64,000 nt of DNA from Rhodobium gokarnense (GTDB lineage: Bacteria > Pseudomonadota > Alphaproteobacteria > Rhizobiales > Rhodobiaceae): the NCBI RefSeq assembly GCF_025961475.1, contig NZ_JAOQNS010000004.1, forward strand, positions 186,001-250,000, given 5' to 3'. The translations under genes were made by a program, and so were the position numbers. Shown in pieces: positions 7,984 through 15,503 of the stretch (position 1 is its first letter; each line of letters starts with the position of its first letter). The notes beneath the pieces were generated by a model. It was not told the DNA's origin and searched no databases. It saw only the letters and a program-made list of their open reading frames with translations.

Positions 7984-8205
7984 TCGCCGAGGCATTAAGC
8001 TGCGTCTTGATGTGCGCGGCATAGTGCTTCTCGATCATTTCGACGCTGGTGCGGCAGTTCTTGGCAACCTGATAGATGTCAGCGCCTTCCAGCAGGGCAG
8101 ACAGATATAGGTATGCCGTAGGCTGTAGGCCGTGCGGCGGGCGCTTTCATGCTCGAGCTTGAACACTGTTACCAGCAAAAGCGGTTGAACCGCTCATTGT
8201 AGATG
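7966..8205 (-). pseudogene. Relic of a tyrosine integrase C-terminus
   Basis: Bases 7966 to about 8145 match the 3' end of the intact integrase (12996 to about 13181) in the same orientation, with only scattered differences. The copy has lost one base near 8096 (CAGGGCAGAC against CAGGCGCAGAC), which breaks the frame. Read through frameshifts it gives RRTAYSLRHTYIC and VEMIEKHYAAH, including the active-site Tyr. Upstream of that (8145-8205) it still reads like an integrase (RFNR, VFKLEHESA) but differs from the intact copy. It is therefore the remnant of a related, not identical, integrase. No intact start or stop remains. Confidence 0.85.
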
Positions 8206-8463
8206 GTAGCAAATTTGACTCATAATCTATGACGTGTTGTTGTTTAATTTTGGAAGTTGAGGCTAGTCGATTTGCGTGACTTGAATTTCTGTAAATTAAT
8301 AACATTCGAGGCCTTTCGAATTAAAATGCGTTCGACAGTCAAAAACAGGTCTTATGATCGAATTCTTGGACGCAGAGACGACAACCTATAATTGACGATA
8401 GGCATAGAGATTATATACCATTATCAAAATGCGTCGCTATTGCGCTAACGGAGGAGCATATTG
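8206..8463. other. AT-rich leader region of the radical SAM operon
   Basis: This stretch carries the switch from GC-rich to AT-rich DNA, with no convincing full gene. Two overlapping mini-ORFs are present: 21 codons from 8326, and 13 codons from 8354 reading MIEFLDAETTTYN. The second has a weak AGG 4 bases upstream. A possible promoter (see 8392) overlaps the stop of the second, and the strong ribosome binding site GGAGGA at 8451 belongs to the radical SAM gene. Confidence 0.5.
8392..8419 (+). promoter_or_regulatory. Candidate promoter of the radical SAM-kinase-MBL operon
   Basis: TTGACG (8392-8397) is followed after 16 bases by TATACC (8414-8419), reasonable sigma-70-type boxes about 45 bases before the ATG at 8464. 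AT-rich DNA gives such matches by chance, so this is tentative. Confidence 0.35.
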
Positions 8464-9330
8464 ATGCCCTGTTCAATTTACGATCCCGAGTTAGATATCG
8501 TAAAAATAGATACAAAAAAAGAACATAATCCGCTAATCAGTGTTTGCTTCGAACCGACTAATCGATGCCAAGGCATGTGTCCATACTGTTTAATTGAGAG
8601 GCACAAACCTGATATCGCGTTGGATAAAGCAATCACGTATGTCGATCTTTTAAATCAACTTGGCACTCGCAGAATCGGGTGGGGTGGCGGAGAGCCTTTA
8701 CTTTTTCCGGGAATTTATGATCTCGGAACGTATGCACGCGGTCTCAACATGGGCTCATTATTGAGAACGAGTGGAACATTTACGATCGACGCGAGTGAGG
8801 CAATTAGTGCTTTCGATTGGGTCGATGTTTCACTTGACTCAATCGATCCAAACGTTTTCTCACAGTGTCGCCCGGGCGTTTCTTTCGAAAAACTGATTTA
8901 TAACATTGTTAGCTTGTCTCCAATACTAAGGGTTCGTGTAAGTATATTACTTACATCGGTAAATAAGAATTCTCTATTCGAAACAATAAAATGGGCTTCA
9001 GCCACTGGGGTCAGGTGTGTCAGGATTCAGACACTTGTTCCCCGCGGTCGTGCGAAATCAAGATATGGCCAACTATCGGTGGATCCGTCTATTGAGCATA
9101 AATTGATCGAAGAAGCGATAAATTACGCCGAAAGCCTTAGTCTCCCTTGCTATGAACTTAAATCTGTATCAAAAGGTTTGATCGCAATTTTGAAGCCAAA
9201 CGGAGATATCTATTCCGGTGACCCTGCGGGGATTGTCAAGTTAGGAAACTTGGAAGACGATCAAATTAGCATATTGATTGCAAATGCACTGGGAGATTCT
9301 CATAGGAGTCATTATGCAATTGGACAGTAA
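8464..9330 (+). CDS. Radical SAM protein with degenerate C-terminal extension
   Basis: This 288-residue protein begins with a radical SAM core: the cluster motif CQGMCPYC (CxxxCxxC) at about 37-44, the SAM-binding GGGEP at about 77, VDVSLD and RVRVSIL strands. The C-terminus keeps the shape of a SPASM/twitch start (GDIYSGDPAGIVKLGNLEDD) but has Ser where the auxiliary-cluster Cys is expected, so probably only one 4Fe-4S cluster. Relatives include PqqE, MoaA and RiPP-modifying enzymes; the substrate is unknown. ATG 8464 follows GGAGG by 8 bases. The next gene begins 17 bases before its stop. Codon use is AT-rich, unlike the surrounding genes, which indicates transfer. Confidence 0.85.
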   Translation: MPCSIYDPELDIVKIDTKKEHNPLISVCFEPTNRCQGMCPYCLIERHKPDIALDKAITYVDLLNQLGTRRIGWGGGEPLLFPGIYDLGTYARGLNMGSLLRTSGTFTIDASEAISAFDWVDVSLDSIDPNVFSQCRPGVSFEKLIYNIVSLSPILRVRVSILLTSVNKNSLFETIKWASATGVRCVRIQTLVPRGRAKSRYGQLSVDPSIEHKLIEEAINYAESLSLPCYELKSVSKGLIAILKPNGDIYSGDPAGIVKLGNLEDDQISILIANALGDSHRSHYAIGQ

Positions 9331-10852
9331 TTATCACGAAATAATAAAAACGCTTAAATATCCGTACAGTGATACGCTTTTTACAGCCAATGGCGGCATT
9401 TTCTTTTGTGACGACTGTATTGTTAAGATTTCTCCAATTTCAATTAAAGATGTTATTCAATCAGTTAAAGAAAGGAAAATTTATGAGGAGCAAGATATCG
9501 ATGTTTCTTCAGAAAAATGCACGCTTAACGGAAAGCATTACAAAGTGGAGAAATTTCCATTATATGCAGAAAATAGGTTTCTTGCCAATATTCTATGTTC
9601 AAAAGACAAAGTAAATATAGAAAGGATAGTTGCCAGCCATTTTTCACTAAGTAAGGTGTTCCCGCGCGATCCTGTGCTCGCGAAAACCTATTTCGCGGCA
9701 CTTCGGAAGAATTTTAGGGAACAAAAAGCACACTTACATACGGAATATAGCCACGAGTTAGGTGAATTAGAAAGCGTGTTTCTATTTCTTATGGCTGCAT
9801 CGGAGGCGAATGAAAGATTGAATGCCCGCATATCGGCACTTCATTTGTGCCACGGAGATGTCCATCCAGGAAATATTCTCTTGCATGGTAGTCGATGCTT
9901 GTTTCTCGACCCTTCAACAGGGCCTAGATATCATTCAAGGAATTTTGTTTGGAATGATTTGGCCGCACTTGCGGGGAGTTCTATAATGTTAGCAAGGGAG
10001 GACGTTGCCGAAAATGTGATTTCTTGTTTGGATGGTCTGTATCATGATTTCGATCTGAGGTTGTTTAGTCAGTGGATGATTCTTAAATCTTTGGTCCGGG
10101 TTCGATTTGAGCGTTCGATACTTAATTTAAATGGGCACATGCCATCACACCGATTGTATTGGCGAAAGGAGTTGGTTACAAACGGTTTAAAACGATTAAT
10201 ATTTTATATAGACTCGTCTAACCTGCTTATACGCCGCGGAAGGCGCTGCTTCTCTCAAAATGATTTGCACGTAATTATTAATAGAAGCGATAAGATGTTG
10301 GAGACATTGAACTTCAGAAGAGTTGAACTCGTTTACAAGTCAACTGTTCTGCTTGCTGTCTATGCTGCTATTCTTGCGGCAGATATACAGGCGCTGTCGA
10401 CTATTGATAGCGGTGCAGTTGGGAAATATGCACGGTTTCTCGCTCTTGTTAGTTTATTTGCGGCTCTAATTGGTGCCATTAAGACATTGGGAATCATAAA
10501 GCGGTTATCAAAACCGAGAGGGAGCCGACGTATTCGTGGGAGAATTTTCTTTTTTGGTTGGATCGCTGGGCAAGAACAAAAAGTTTTACGAGAAGTCCTG
10601 CTCGAAAGCGATCCTGAAAAACTCATTGATGAAGTCGGACGCCAAGCGGTTGCTTTGTCTTTGAACTTAGAGGATCGATATGCGGCGCTTAGGTGGGCCT
10701 ATCGTTGGGCCGTCATCGCACTGACAATGCTTTGCGCCTATGCTGCTGTCGGCCCGTCCATAGAATTACTTAATGGCGTGACTAGTTGGTTGGCCGCATG
10801 GGACATTCGGGATATGGTAGTGTTGTTTTTGGAGTTTTTCCAAAGGGAGTAG
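9314..10852 (+). CDS. APH-like kinase fused to Pycsar-effector-like membrane domain
   Basis: This 512-residue protein has two parts. Residues 1 to about 300 resemble aminoglycoside phosphotransferase/choline-kinase-type kinases: VKI (Lys38), the catalytic loop HGDVHPGN (180-187) and FLDPS (Asp199), then NDLA. Residues about 330-480 have a hydrophobic helix at about 343-362, another at about 373-393, the segment FFFGWIA (412-418), a charged helix ending in GRQAVALSLNLEDRYAALRWAY, and a third hydrophobic helix at about 463-480. That order and spacing look like the PycTM/DUF5706 domain of Pycsar effectors. TAGGAG sits 5 bases before ATG 9314, inside the end of the radical SAM gene. The kinase call is firm; the membrane domain identity is by eye. 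Confidence 0.75.
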   Translation: MQLDSNYHEIIKTLKYPYSDTLFTANGGIFFCDDCIVKISPISIKDVIQSVKERKIYEEQDIDVSSEKCTLNGKHYKVEKFPLYAENRFLANILCSKDKVNIERIVASHFSLSKVFPRDPVLAKTYFAALRKNFREQKAHLHTEYSHELGELESVFLFLMAASEANERLNARISALHLCHGDVHPGNILLHGSRCLFLDPSTGPRYHSRNFVWNDLAALAGSSIMLAREDVAENVISCLDGLYHDFDLRLFSQWMILKSLVRVRFERSILNLNGHMPSHRLYWRKELVTNGLKRLIFYIDSSNLLIRRGRRCFSQNDLHVIINRSDKMLETLNFRRVELVYKSTVLLAVYAAILAADIQALSTIDSGAVGKYARFLALVSLFAALIGAIKTLGIIKRLSKPRGSRRIRGRIFFFGWIAGQEQKVLREVLLESDPEKLIDEVGRQAVALSLNLEDRYAALRWAYRWAVIALTMLCAYAAVGPSIELLNGVTSWLAAWDIRDMVVLFLEFFQRE

Positions 10853-10856
10853 GGTT

Positions 10857-11582
10857 ATGAAACTAACTATGATTGGAACGGGTTCGATTCTTACGAACCC
10901 TCTCAGTGCATGTTGTCTCATCGATGACTGTATAATGGTAGATGTTCCTAATGGCGCTGTTAAAAATTTGCGGCGAATGGATGTTAATATAGCTGATATC
11001 GACGTTTGCCTGATAACGCATTTCCATGGAGATCACTACTTCGACATACCTTTTATGTTACTAGAACAAGGGTTAAGAAATAAGCGGGAAAATGATTTTA
11101 ATATTGTTGGTCCTTCTAGCGTAGAAGAGTATGTTTTTAATTTGTTTAATATGGCTTATCCTGATCAGTGGGATCGAATAGCGGAGGGCTCGCGAGTCAA
11201 ATTTTTACCGCTGAGAGCCAATGAATTTCAGTCGGTGTGTATTAATGGCTACGAAATAAATTCGGTACCTGTAAAACATGATGGGCTCGAGGCTTATGGG
11301 TATTGTGTTACAAAAGACGGGAAAACGATTGGTATCTCGGGAGATTCGGAACTCTGTGATGGGGTTGAGTGGATAGCGCGGGTATCGGACTTAGCTGTTG
11401 TAGATACCTCTTTTTTAAAGGCTCGATCGGGGCATATGGGTGTTGATGATATGGCGTATCTTGTTAGGGCATATGGATCAATAGGAAAAACTTTTGTTGC
11501 CACACATATGAGTGATGAAGTGCAGTCCATTGATACGGATGAGTTTATTGTTCCGAAAGACGGTTCTGTTTTTAATGTTTAA
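10857..11582 (+). CDS. Metallo-beta-lactamase-fold hydrolase
   Basis: This 241-residue protein has the MBL metal motif THFHGDHYFD, an early GTGS turn, a later Asp in GDSEL (SGDSELCDG) and a terminal ATHMS histidine. It is closest in shape to the RNase Z/PqqB/arylsulfatase-like branch of the fold. These enzymes hydrolyse phosphodiesters, esters or oxidise peptide-derived substrates; which one applies cannot be told. ATG 10857 follows the kinase stop by 4 bases with GGAGTAGGG between, so it is the third gene of one operon. Its stop lies 3 bases from the stop of the convergent HprK-like gene. Confidence 0.88.
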   Translation: MKLTMIGTGSILTNPLSACCLIDDCIMVDVPNGAVKNLRRMDVNIADIDVCLITHFHGDHYFDIPFMLLEQGLRNKRENDFNIVGPSSVEEYVFNLFNMAYPDQWDRIAEGSRVKFLPLRANEFQSVCINGYEINSVPVKHDGLEAYGYCVTKDGKTIGISGDSELCDGVEWIARVSDLAVVDTSFLKARSGHMGVDDMAYLVRAYGSIGKTFVATHMSDEVQSIDTDEFIVPKDGSVFNV

Positions 11583-11585
11583 TAA

Positions 11586-12476
11586 TTACGATAGTATTTC
11601 GTTTAGTGCGTAGGCCCATGCCTTTTTGAGTGATGGGAGGTCAGACCTTAAACAGTAACAACGTATACCGGAGAAATTAAAGGTCGCAAAATTGTTTTTC
11701 TCTTGGAGTTCGAGCGGCTTCTTGATCGTTGTTGGAAGGACTTGTTCTGAGAGGGGGAGGTTGAGCAGGTCGATCACGTTCGATCGTTCTTTGTTTGTCT
11801 CTAGTTCGGATAAACTGTAGTGAGATTCGCATTTCTGATATTCGATAGCGGCGACTATTTCGCACTGATTGAGGATTTTGGGAGATTGGGAGCCTGTGTG
11901 TTCTCGGATTACCGAAAGATAGTCAACAGGGCTTAAACTTAGTCTGCCATCATAGTATCCGTTCAATGGACTGGCGTGAAGTATTTTCGGAATTGGCGAT
12001 TCTTCAATATACCCTAAGGGCGGCTCGCGAAAACGAGTTATGGCAGGGTAAGACAATGCCCGTAAAAAGTTGTTTTCTTGACGTAAAATGCACTGATCGT
12101 TTGTGACGAAATCGTAATGACCAATGGGGAGTATTCCCTGTAATGCTGTCGTTTTCCCGCCTCCTGGTTTCGCAGTGATGAGTACACCTTTTTTACACGT
12201 ATTGGCTATCGCGGCTGCGTGTATATTAACTCCACCCATTTCTATTGCTCGAAGCTTTGCTGAAATGCGAACGGTTGAAATAGCGTCTAAGATCTTCTGC
12301 CTTGTGTCGGTACCGTTGGCTTGATGTTGACCGTTTTCTTGAAATATTTGGACTTTTGAAAAATACGGATTGAGCTCTCTGGATAAAATATCGGATTGGT
12401 CGGATGAAAAGAAATTACTCGTAGCCGCCCGTATATTTAACTTTAGGCGCTCGTCGCTGAATTCAATTGTATTCAT
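11586..12476 (-). CDS. HPr kinase/phosphorylase-like P-loop protein
   Basis: This 296-residue protein has the C-terminal-domain features of HPr kinase: IHAAAI at 85-90, Walker A AKPGGGKTT (102-110), and FVTND (123-127) where HprK has its catalytic Asp. The N-terminal 80 residues have no domain I signature of true HprK. Stand-alone HprK-like kinases of this type accompany lasso-peptide and other RiPP loci, where some phosphorylate the peptide. It faces the radical SAM operon tail to tail and shares the AT-rich composition, so the four genes probably arrived together. No strong ribosome binding site is seen before ATG 12476. Confidence 0.82.
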   Translation of the reverse strand: MNTIEFSDERLKLNIRAATSNFFSSDQSDILSRELNPYFSKVQIFQENGQHQANGTDTRQKILDAISTVRISAKLRAIEMGGVNIHAAAIANTCKKGVLITAKPGGGKTTALQGILPIGHYDFVTNDQCILRQENNFLRALSYPAITRFREPPLGYIEESPIPKILHASPLNGYYDGRLSLSPVDYLSVIREHTGSQSPKILNQCEIVAAIEYQKCESHYSLSELETNKERSNVIDLLNLPLSEQVLPTTIKKPLELQEKNNFATFNFSGIRCYCLRSDLPSLKKAWAYALNEILS

Positions 12477-12975
12477 TGGTGGCGTGACTCCGATTGGATG
12501 GATCGAATTATTTGCAAATAGGAGGGGCGTTTTTTGGTCTACTCATGAGGCGCTATTTCGGGGCGACTTGAGCTAAAGGTTCCATCAATCTTTTTGGGAT
12601 GCTTTACGCAGAAAATAGTGATTTAAGACGTGAAATCTAGTGTTTGAGTAGCGCGAATTGTACGTGTTTAAGTGTGCTCGATCCAGCGCAATTTGAGGCG
12701 AAATGAAATATCGCGGATGCCAATGCGAACGGTCTTTGCGTCGTCGCACGCAATTGCCATAAACCAAACAGTTAAAAGGCATTTGGCGCTTAAGGCGTGT
12801 CTCGATACTGCGCAGCGCTAAGTCTAACGTTTTTTGCACCATTTAGTTCTTTTTGGCCGCCGGGGCTGTGAACATTGTCTGTACTATCACATTACCATCT
12901 TCGTTGGGCCGTTTGCACTATCCAAGGAGTTCGATTATATTTGGAATGATTTACGTTTTTCAATTTTGAATTCGA
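12477..12975. other. AT-rich intergenic stretch between HprK-like gene and integrase
   Basis: No convincing gene is visible. An 85-codon minus-strand ORF (12585-12842) has only a weak AAGAA before its ATG and an Arg/His/Tyr-rich, structureless product, so it is doubtful. Two very short minus-strand ORFs (about 10 and 12 codons) precede the HprK-like gene without ribosome binding sites. The promoter of the HprK-like gene should be here. GC content rises again at the integrase end, near 12,990. Confidence 0.4.
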
Positions 12976-14124
12976 TCATCCATCGTTTTTTGACACGCGT
13001 TTCCGAACGTTGATCGCCGAGGCGTTGAGCTGCGTCTTGATGTGCGCGGCGTAGTGCTTCTCGATCATTTCGACGCTGGTGCGGCAGTTTTTGGCGACCT
13101 GATAGATATCAGCGCCCTCCAACAGGCGCAGACAGATATAGGTATGGCGCAGGCTGTAGGCCGTTCGGCGGTTGCCCTGGCGGTCGTACTTGAGGCCTTC
13201 TTCCTCCAGGATCCGGTTGAACCCTTTGCGGTGATAGGCCGGAAACAGCTTGTCGGTGGGGGCAGGGGTGTTGCGCTCGACCATCCGCTTGAACGGATGC
13301 ACGGCCCCGGCCGTGCTCTTGCAGTAGCCGACCCCGCGCTTGCCCCGCACCTCAATCACCAGAATGGTTTGGCCGCCGTCCTGCTCAATCGACACGTCCC
13401 GGTATTCGAGGTTGTTGGCCTCATCGGGCCGCAGGCCGGTGTTGGCCATGAACAGCACATAGTCGTGCATCTGCTCGGCCGCCCATTGCCATTTCTTGCC
13501 CTGGGCTGCCTTCGCGTTGCGCCGGGTCGCCTGATAGAGCTTCTTGTAGTCCTCCGGTGAGAACCACGCCCGATGGGTGACCTTCCGGGAAAGCTGGTAG
13601 GGCGTTGAGAAGTCGGGCAGGTGCCCAATCCAGCCCTCGCGCAAGGCGGTCTTCATGACCTGCCGGAGCACGACGATTTCCTGATTGAGCGTGCTGTGTG
13701 CCGGCACTTTGCCGTTTTCGTCCGGCGTTCGCCGGAGCACCCGGTACTCCTGCAACAGGCCGGGGGTGATTTCCGACAGGCCCTTGGTGCCGAAGAACGG
13801 CAGCAGGTGGTTGTTTAGCCGTCCCTGGTGGTTCTGCACATACCGCTCGTTCCGCTCCCCTGCGGTCATCACCGCGTACTGCGTGGTGAACAGCTTCGCC
13901 GCGTCGGCAAACGTCTTCTCGTTCTTGATCTCGCCGCGGCGCACCTTGACGCGCAGTTCCAGATACCAGTCCTCGGCAAACTCCTTGGCGCGGGCCAGGC
14001 TCTTCTCACGGGTGCTGGTCCGCATCTTCTTGCGGTTGACGTAGGTATGGCACTGCCAGACGGAGCTGCTGCTCCGTTTGTAGACCCGAACCTTCCCGCC
14101 CAGAATGGAATGCGATTCAGCCAT
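12976..14124 (-). CDS. int: Tyrosine recombinase/integrase of the island
   Basis: This 382-residue site-specific integrase has a basic N-terminal arm-binding domain, a core-binding SAM-like domain around residues 60-170, and a catalytic domain with Arg in NTGLRPDEANN, YSLRHTY (HxxR box with Tyr in the first position) and the nucleophile in EMIEKHYAAH. It starts about 90 bases from tRNA-Gln and reads away from it, the usual layout for an element inserted at a tRNA 3' end. The gene is GC-rich, unlike the cargo to its left. The last few residues (after about 12,995) differ from the relic copy and are probably added at the cargo junction. Confidence 0.93.
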   Translation of the reverse strand: MAESHSILGGKVRVYKRSSSSVWQCHTYVNRKKMRTSTREKSLARAKEFAEDWYLELRVKVRRGEIKNEKTFADAAKLFTTQYAVMTAGERNERYVQNHQGRLNNHLLPFFGTKGLSEITPGLLQEYRVLRRTPDENGKVPAHSTLNQEIVVLRQVMKTALREGWIGHLPDFSTPYQLSRKVTHRAWFSPEDYKKLYQATRRNAKAAQGKKWQWAAEQMHDYVLFMANTGLRPDEANNLEYRDVSIEQDGGQTILVIEVRGKRGVGYCKSTAGAVHPFKRMVERNTPAPTDKLFPAYHRKGFNRILEEEGLKYDRQGNRRTAYSLRHTYICLRLLEGADIYQVAKNCRTSVEMIEKHYAAHIKTQLNASAINVRKRVSKNDG

Positions 14125-14216
14125 GGCACACCCTCCGAAAAGTGTGCCTGCAGTGTGCCTGCGGTTTTTGGCGAAAATGTGAGTCGAAAGACCGACCGTA
14201 AGTATCTGATTTTGCT

Positions 14217-14290
14217 TGGCTGGGGAACCTGGATTCGAACCAGGACCGACGGAGTCAGAGTCCGCTGTTCTACCGTTAAACTATTCCCCA
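14217..14290 (-). tRNA. tRNA-Gln (anticodon CUG)
   Basis: The minus strand folds as a full cloverleaf: acceptor TGGGGAA/TTCCCCA with the U1-A72 pair typical of tRNA-Gln, anticodon stem GCGGA/TCCGT with loop CTCTGAC (anticodon CTG), and T arm with TTCGAAT. Discriminator G and CCA are encoded (14220-14217). The 3' end points towards the integrase at 14124, so this gene is the probable attachment site of the island and has been left intact. Confidence 0.95.
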
Positions 14291-14512
14291 AGGATGCCGT
14301 CGGGTCGGCAGCCCGGCTCCGCGGGCGCGGCCCGCGGAAGACCCTCCGTATAGGGTCGGCAAAATGCGTTGTCAACGGCGGGGCGGCGCCGGCAAACGGG
14401 TTTTGCCGAAAGGGGCGTTCGGCCGGGCTGCATGGCGCTTGAGCGTTGCCGGCGCGGGGCGGGCCCGAGAGCTCGGTTGCGGCTGGCGTTGGGTCCGCAA
14501 GGCCTTGCCGGT

Positions 14513-15175
14513 TCAGGGCGTTCTCAGGATCCAGACGACCTTTGCTGCGATCCGCGTGTCGATGCCGTCCTTGCCGTGCCCGGTGCGGATGGGCTCGGCC
14601 GTGCCGGCGGCCGGGTCGGCTTCGACCAATTCGGTCCGGCCGCCATGTCGTGAGACGCGCCGCGCGGTGCGCTCGACGATGCCTTGCGCCTTCCTCAGGC
14701 GTTCCACCACGACGAGGGCGCCGTCATTTGGAGCGGCGTCGGGGTCGAGCGCCCGGCAGATGAGGAAGCCGCCTTCCGGAGCAAGGTGACCGAGCGAGCC
14801 GTCGCGGACGCGATAGGCGACCATGGCGCCGTCCTCCGTTCTGTCGTCAATGACCGGCAGGAAGGCCGTCGGCGTCCGGTCCGGGGCCTCCTCGATCCAC
14901 GCCCCCTTGGCGATCTCGCCGACGACCGGGGTAGGGGCGGGCGCTGCCTTGCCCTTTTTTTCCAGCGGTTCGGCCTCGCCCGTCAGCAGCCAGGCGGCAG
15001 TGACGCCAAACGCTTTGGCGTAGCGGCGGGCGACGTCCGGCCCGAAGGCGTTCTGGCCGTTTTCATGGGCGGCATAGGTGGAGGGGGAAAGGCCCAGGCT
15101 CAGCGCTGCGGCGCGGGCGGAGCGGAATCCAGCTTCGGCCCGGGCGGTGCGCAATCGGTCGGCCATCGTGTCCAT
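14513..15175 (-). CDS. Phage-type XRE-family transcriptional regulator
   Basis: This 220-residue regulator has an N-terminal helix-turn-helix (ARAAALSLGLSPSTYAAHENGQ) typical of Cro/CI-like proteins. The C-terminal half resembles the S24/LexA-like fold of phage repressors (GAMVAYRVRDGSLGHLAPEGGFLI, ALDPDAAPNDGALVVVERL), although the Ser/Lys catalytic dyad cannot be assigned with certainty. GTG/ATG codons further upstream exist, but GGGGGACAGG directly precedes ATG 15175. It diverges from the endolysin-holin cassette; an operator-like inverted repeat lies between, so it probably represses those genes and perhaps itself. Confidence 0.82.
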   Translation of the reverse strand: MDTMADRLRTARAEAGFRSARAAALSLGLSPSTYAAHENGQNAFGPDVARRYAKAFGVTAAWLLTGEAEPLEKKGKAAPAPTPVVGEIAKGAWIEEAPDRTPTAFLPVIDDRTEDGAMVAYRVRDGSLGHLAPEGGFLICRALDPDAAPNDGALVVVERLRKAQGIVERTARRVSRHGGRTELVEADPAAGTAEPIRTGHGKDGIDTRIAAKVVWILRTP

Positions 15176-15196
15176 CCTGTCCCCCTTCAACACGGA

Positions 15197-15237
15197 ATGT
15201 ACATAAATCATGTTGACATTATAAACACAAATAATGT
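15197..15237. promoter_or_regulatory. Divergent operator/promoter for XRE regulator and lysis cassette
   Basis: A perfect 7-bp inverted repeat ACATTAT-8-ATAATGT occupies 15216-15222 and 15231-15237. A TTGACA -35 box (15213-15218) for the rightward genes overlaps its left arm. A small palindrome ATGTACAT lies at 15197-15204 towards the regulator. The AT-rich patch inside GC-rich DNA and its position between divergent genes fit a phage-type operator. Confidence 0.55.
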
Positions 15238-15293
15238 AAATAACAGATCACCGCGAGGCGGTTTCTTTTCAAATCTTCAAGCGAGGCGACGCG

Positions 15294-15503
15294 ATGGCCG
15301 TTGCACAGATGCCGGCGCCGGCAGGGGCGCCGAACAATCCCGTTTTGCCCGAATGCGAGCGGGGGCGATCCACGGGCGTTGCCGCCGCCCTCGGCATCAC
15401 GCCCTGCACCTGGTGGGTGCCGAATGCCGATCCGCTGGCGCCGCGCGGCGGGCTCGTTGCTGTGTCGCTGGCGCGGCTGTCGTTCCTGGAGGATCCACAA
15501 TGA
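15294..15503 (+). CDS. Small protein at head of lysis cassette
   Basis: This 69-residue ORF starts at ATG 15294 after a GAGG and ends with a 4-base overlap (ATGA) with the endolysin start, so it is likely translated. RSTGVAAALGITP in its middle resembles the first helices of a Cro/YdaS-type helix-turn-helix, but the recognition helix looks shortened. It may be a decayed Cro-like protein or simply a leader gene for coupled translation. Confidence 0.5.
   Translation: MAVAQMPAPAGAPNNPVLPECERGRSTGVAAALGITPCTWWVPNADPLAPRGGLVAVSLARLSFLEDPQ

Noticed and set aside
12508-12580. Two 10-12-codon minus-strand ORFs before the HprK-like gene as possible peptide precursors
   Set aside because: No ribosome binding sites and too short; no conserved features.
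12585-12842. 85-codon minus-strand ORF between the HprK-like gene and the integrase
   Set aside because: Only a weak AAGAA upstream, product rich in Arg/His/Tyr with no fold or motif; likely a chance frame in AT-rich DNA.
1-14216. Searched for CRISPR arrays and a type IV secretion channel on the island
   Set aside because: No regularly spaced repeats and no VirB-type genes were seen in the window.
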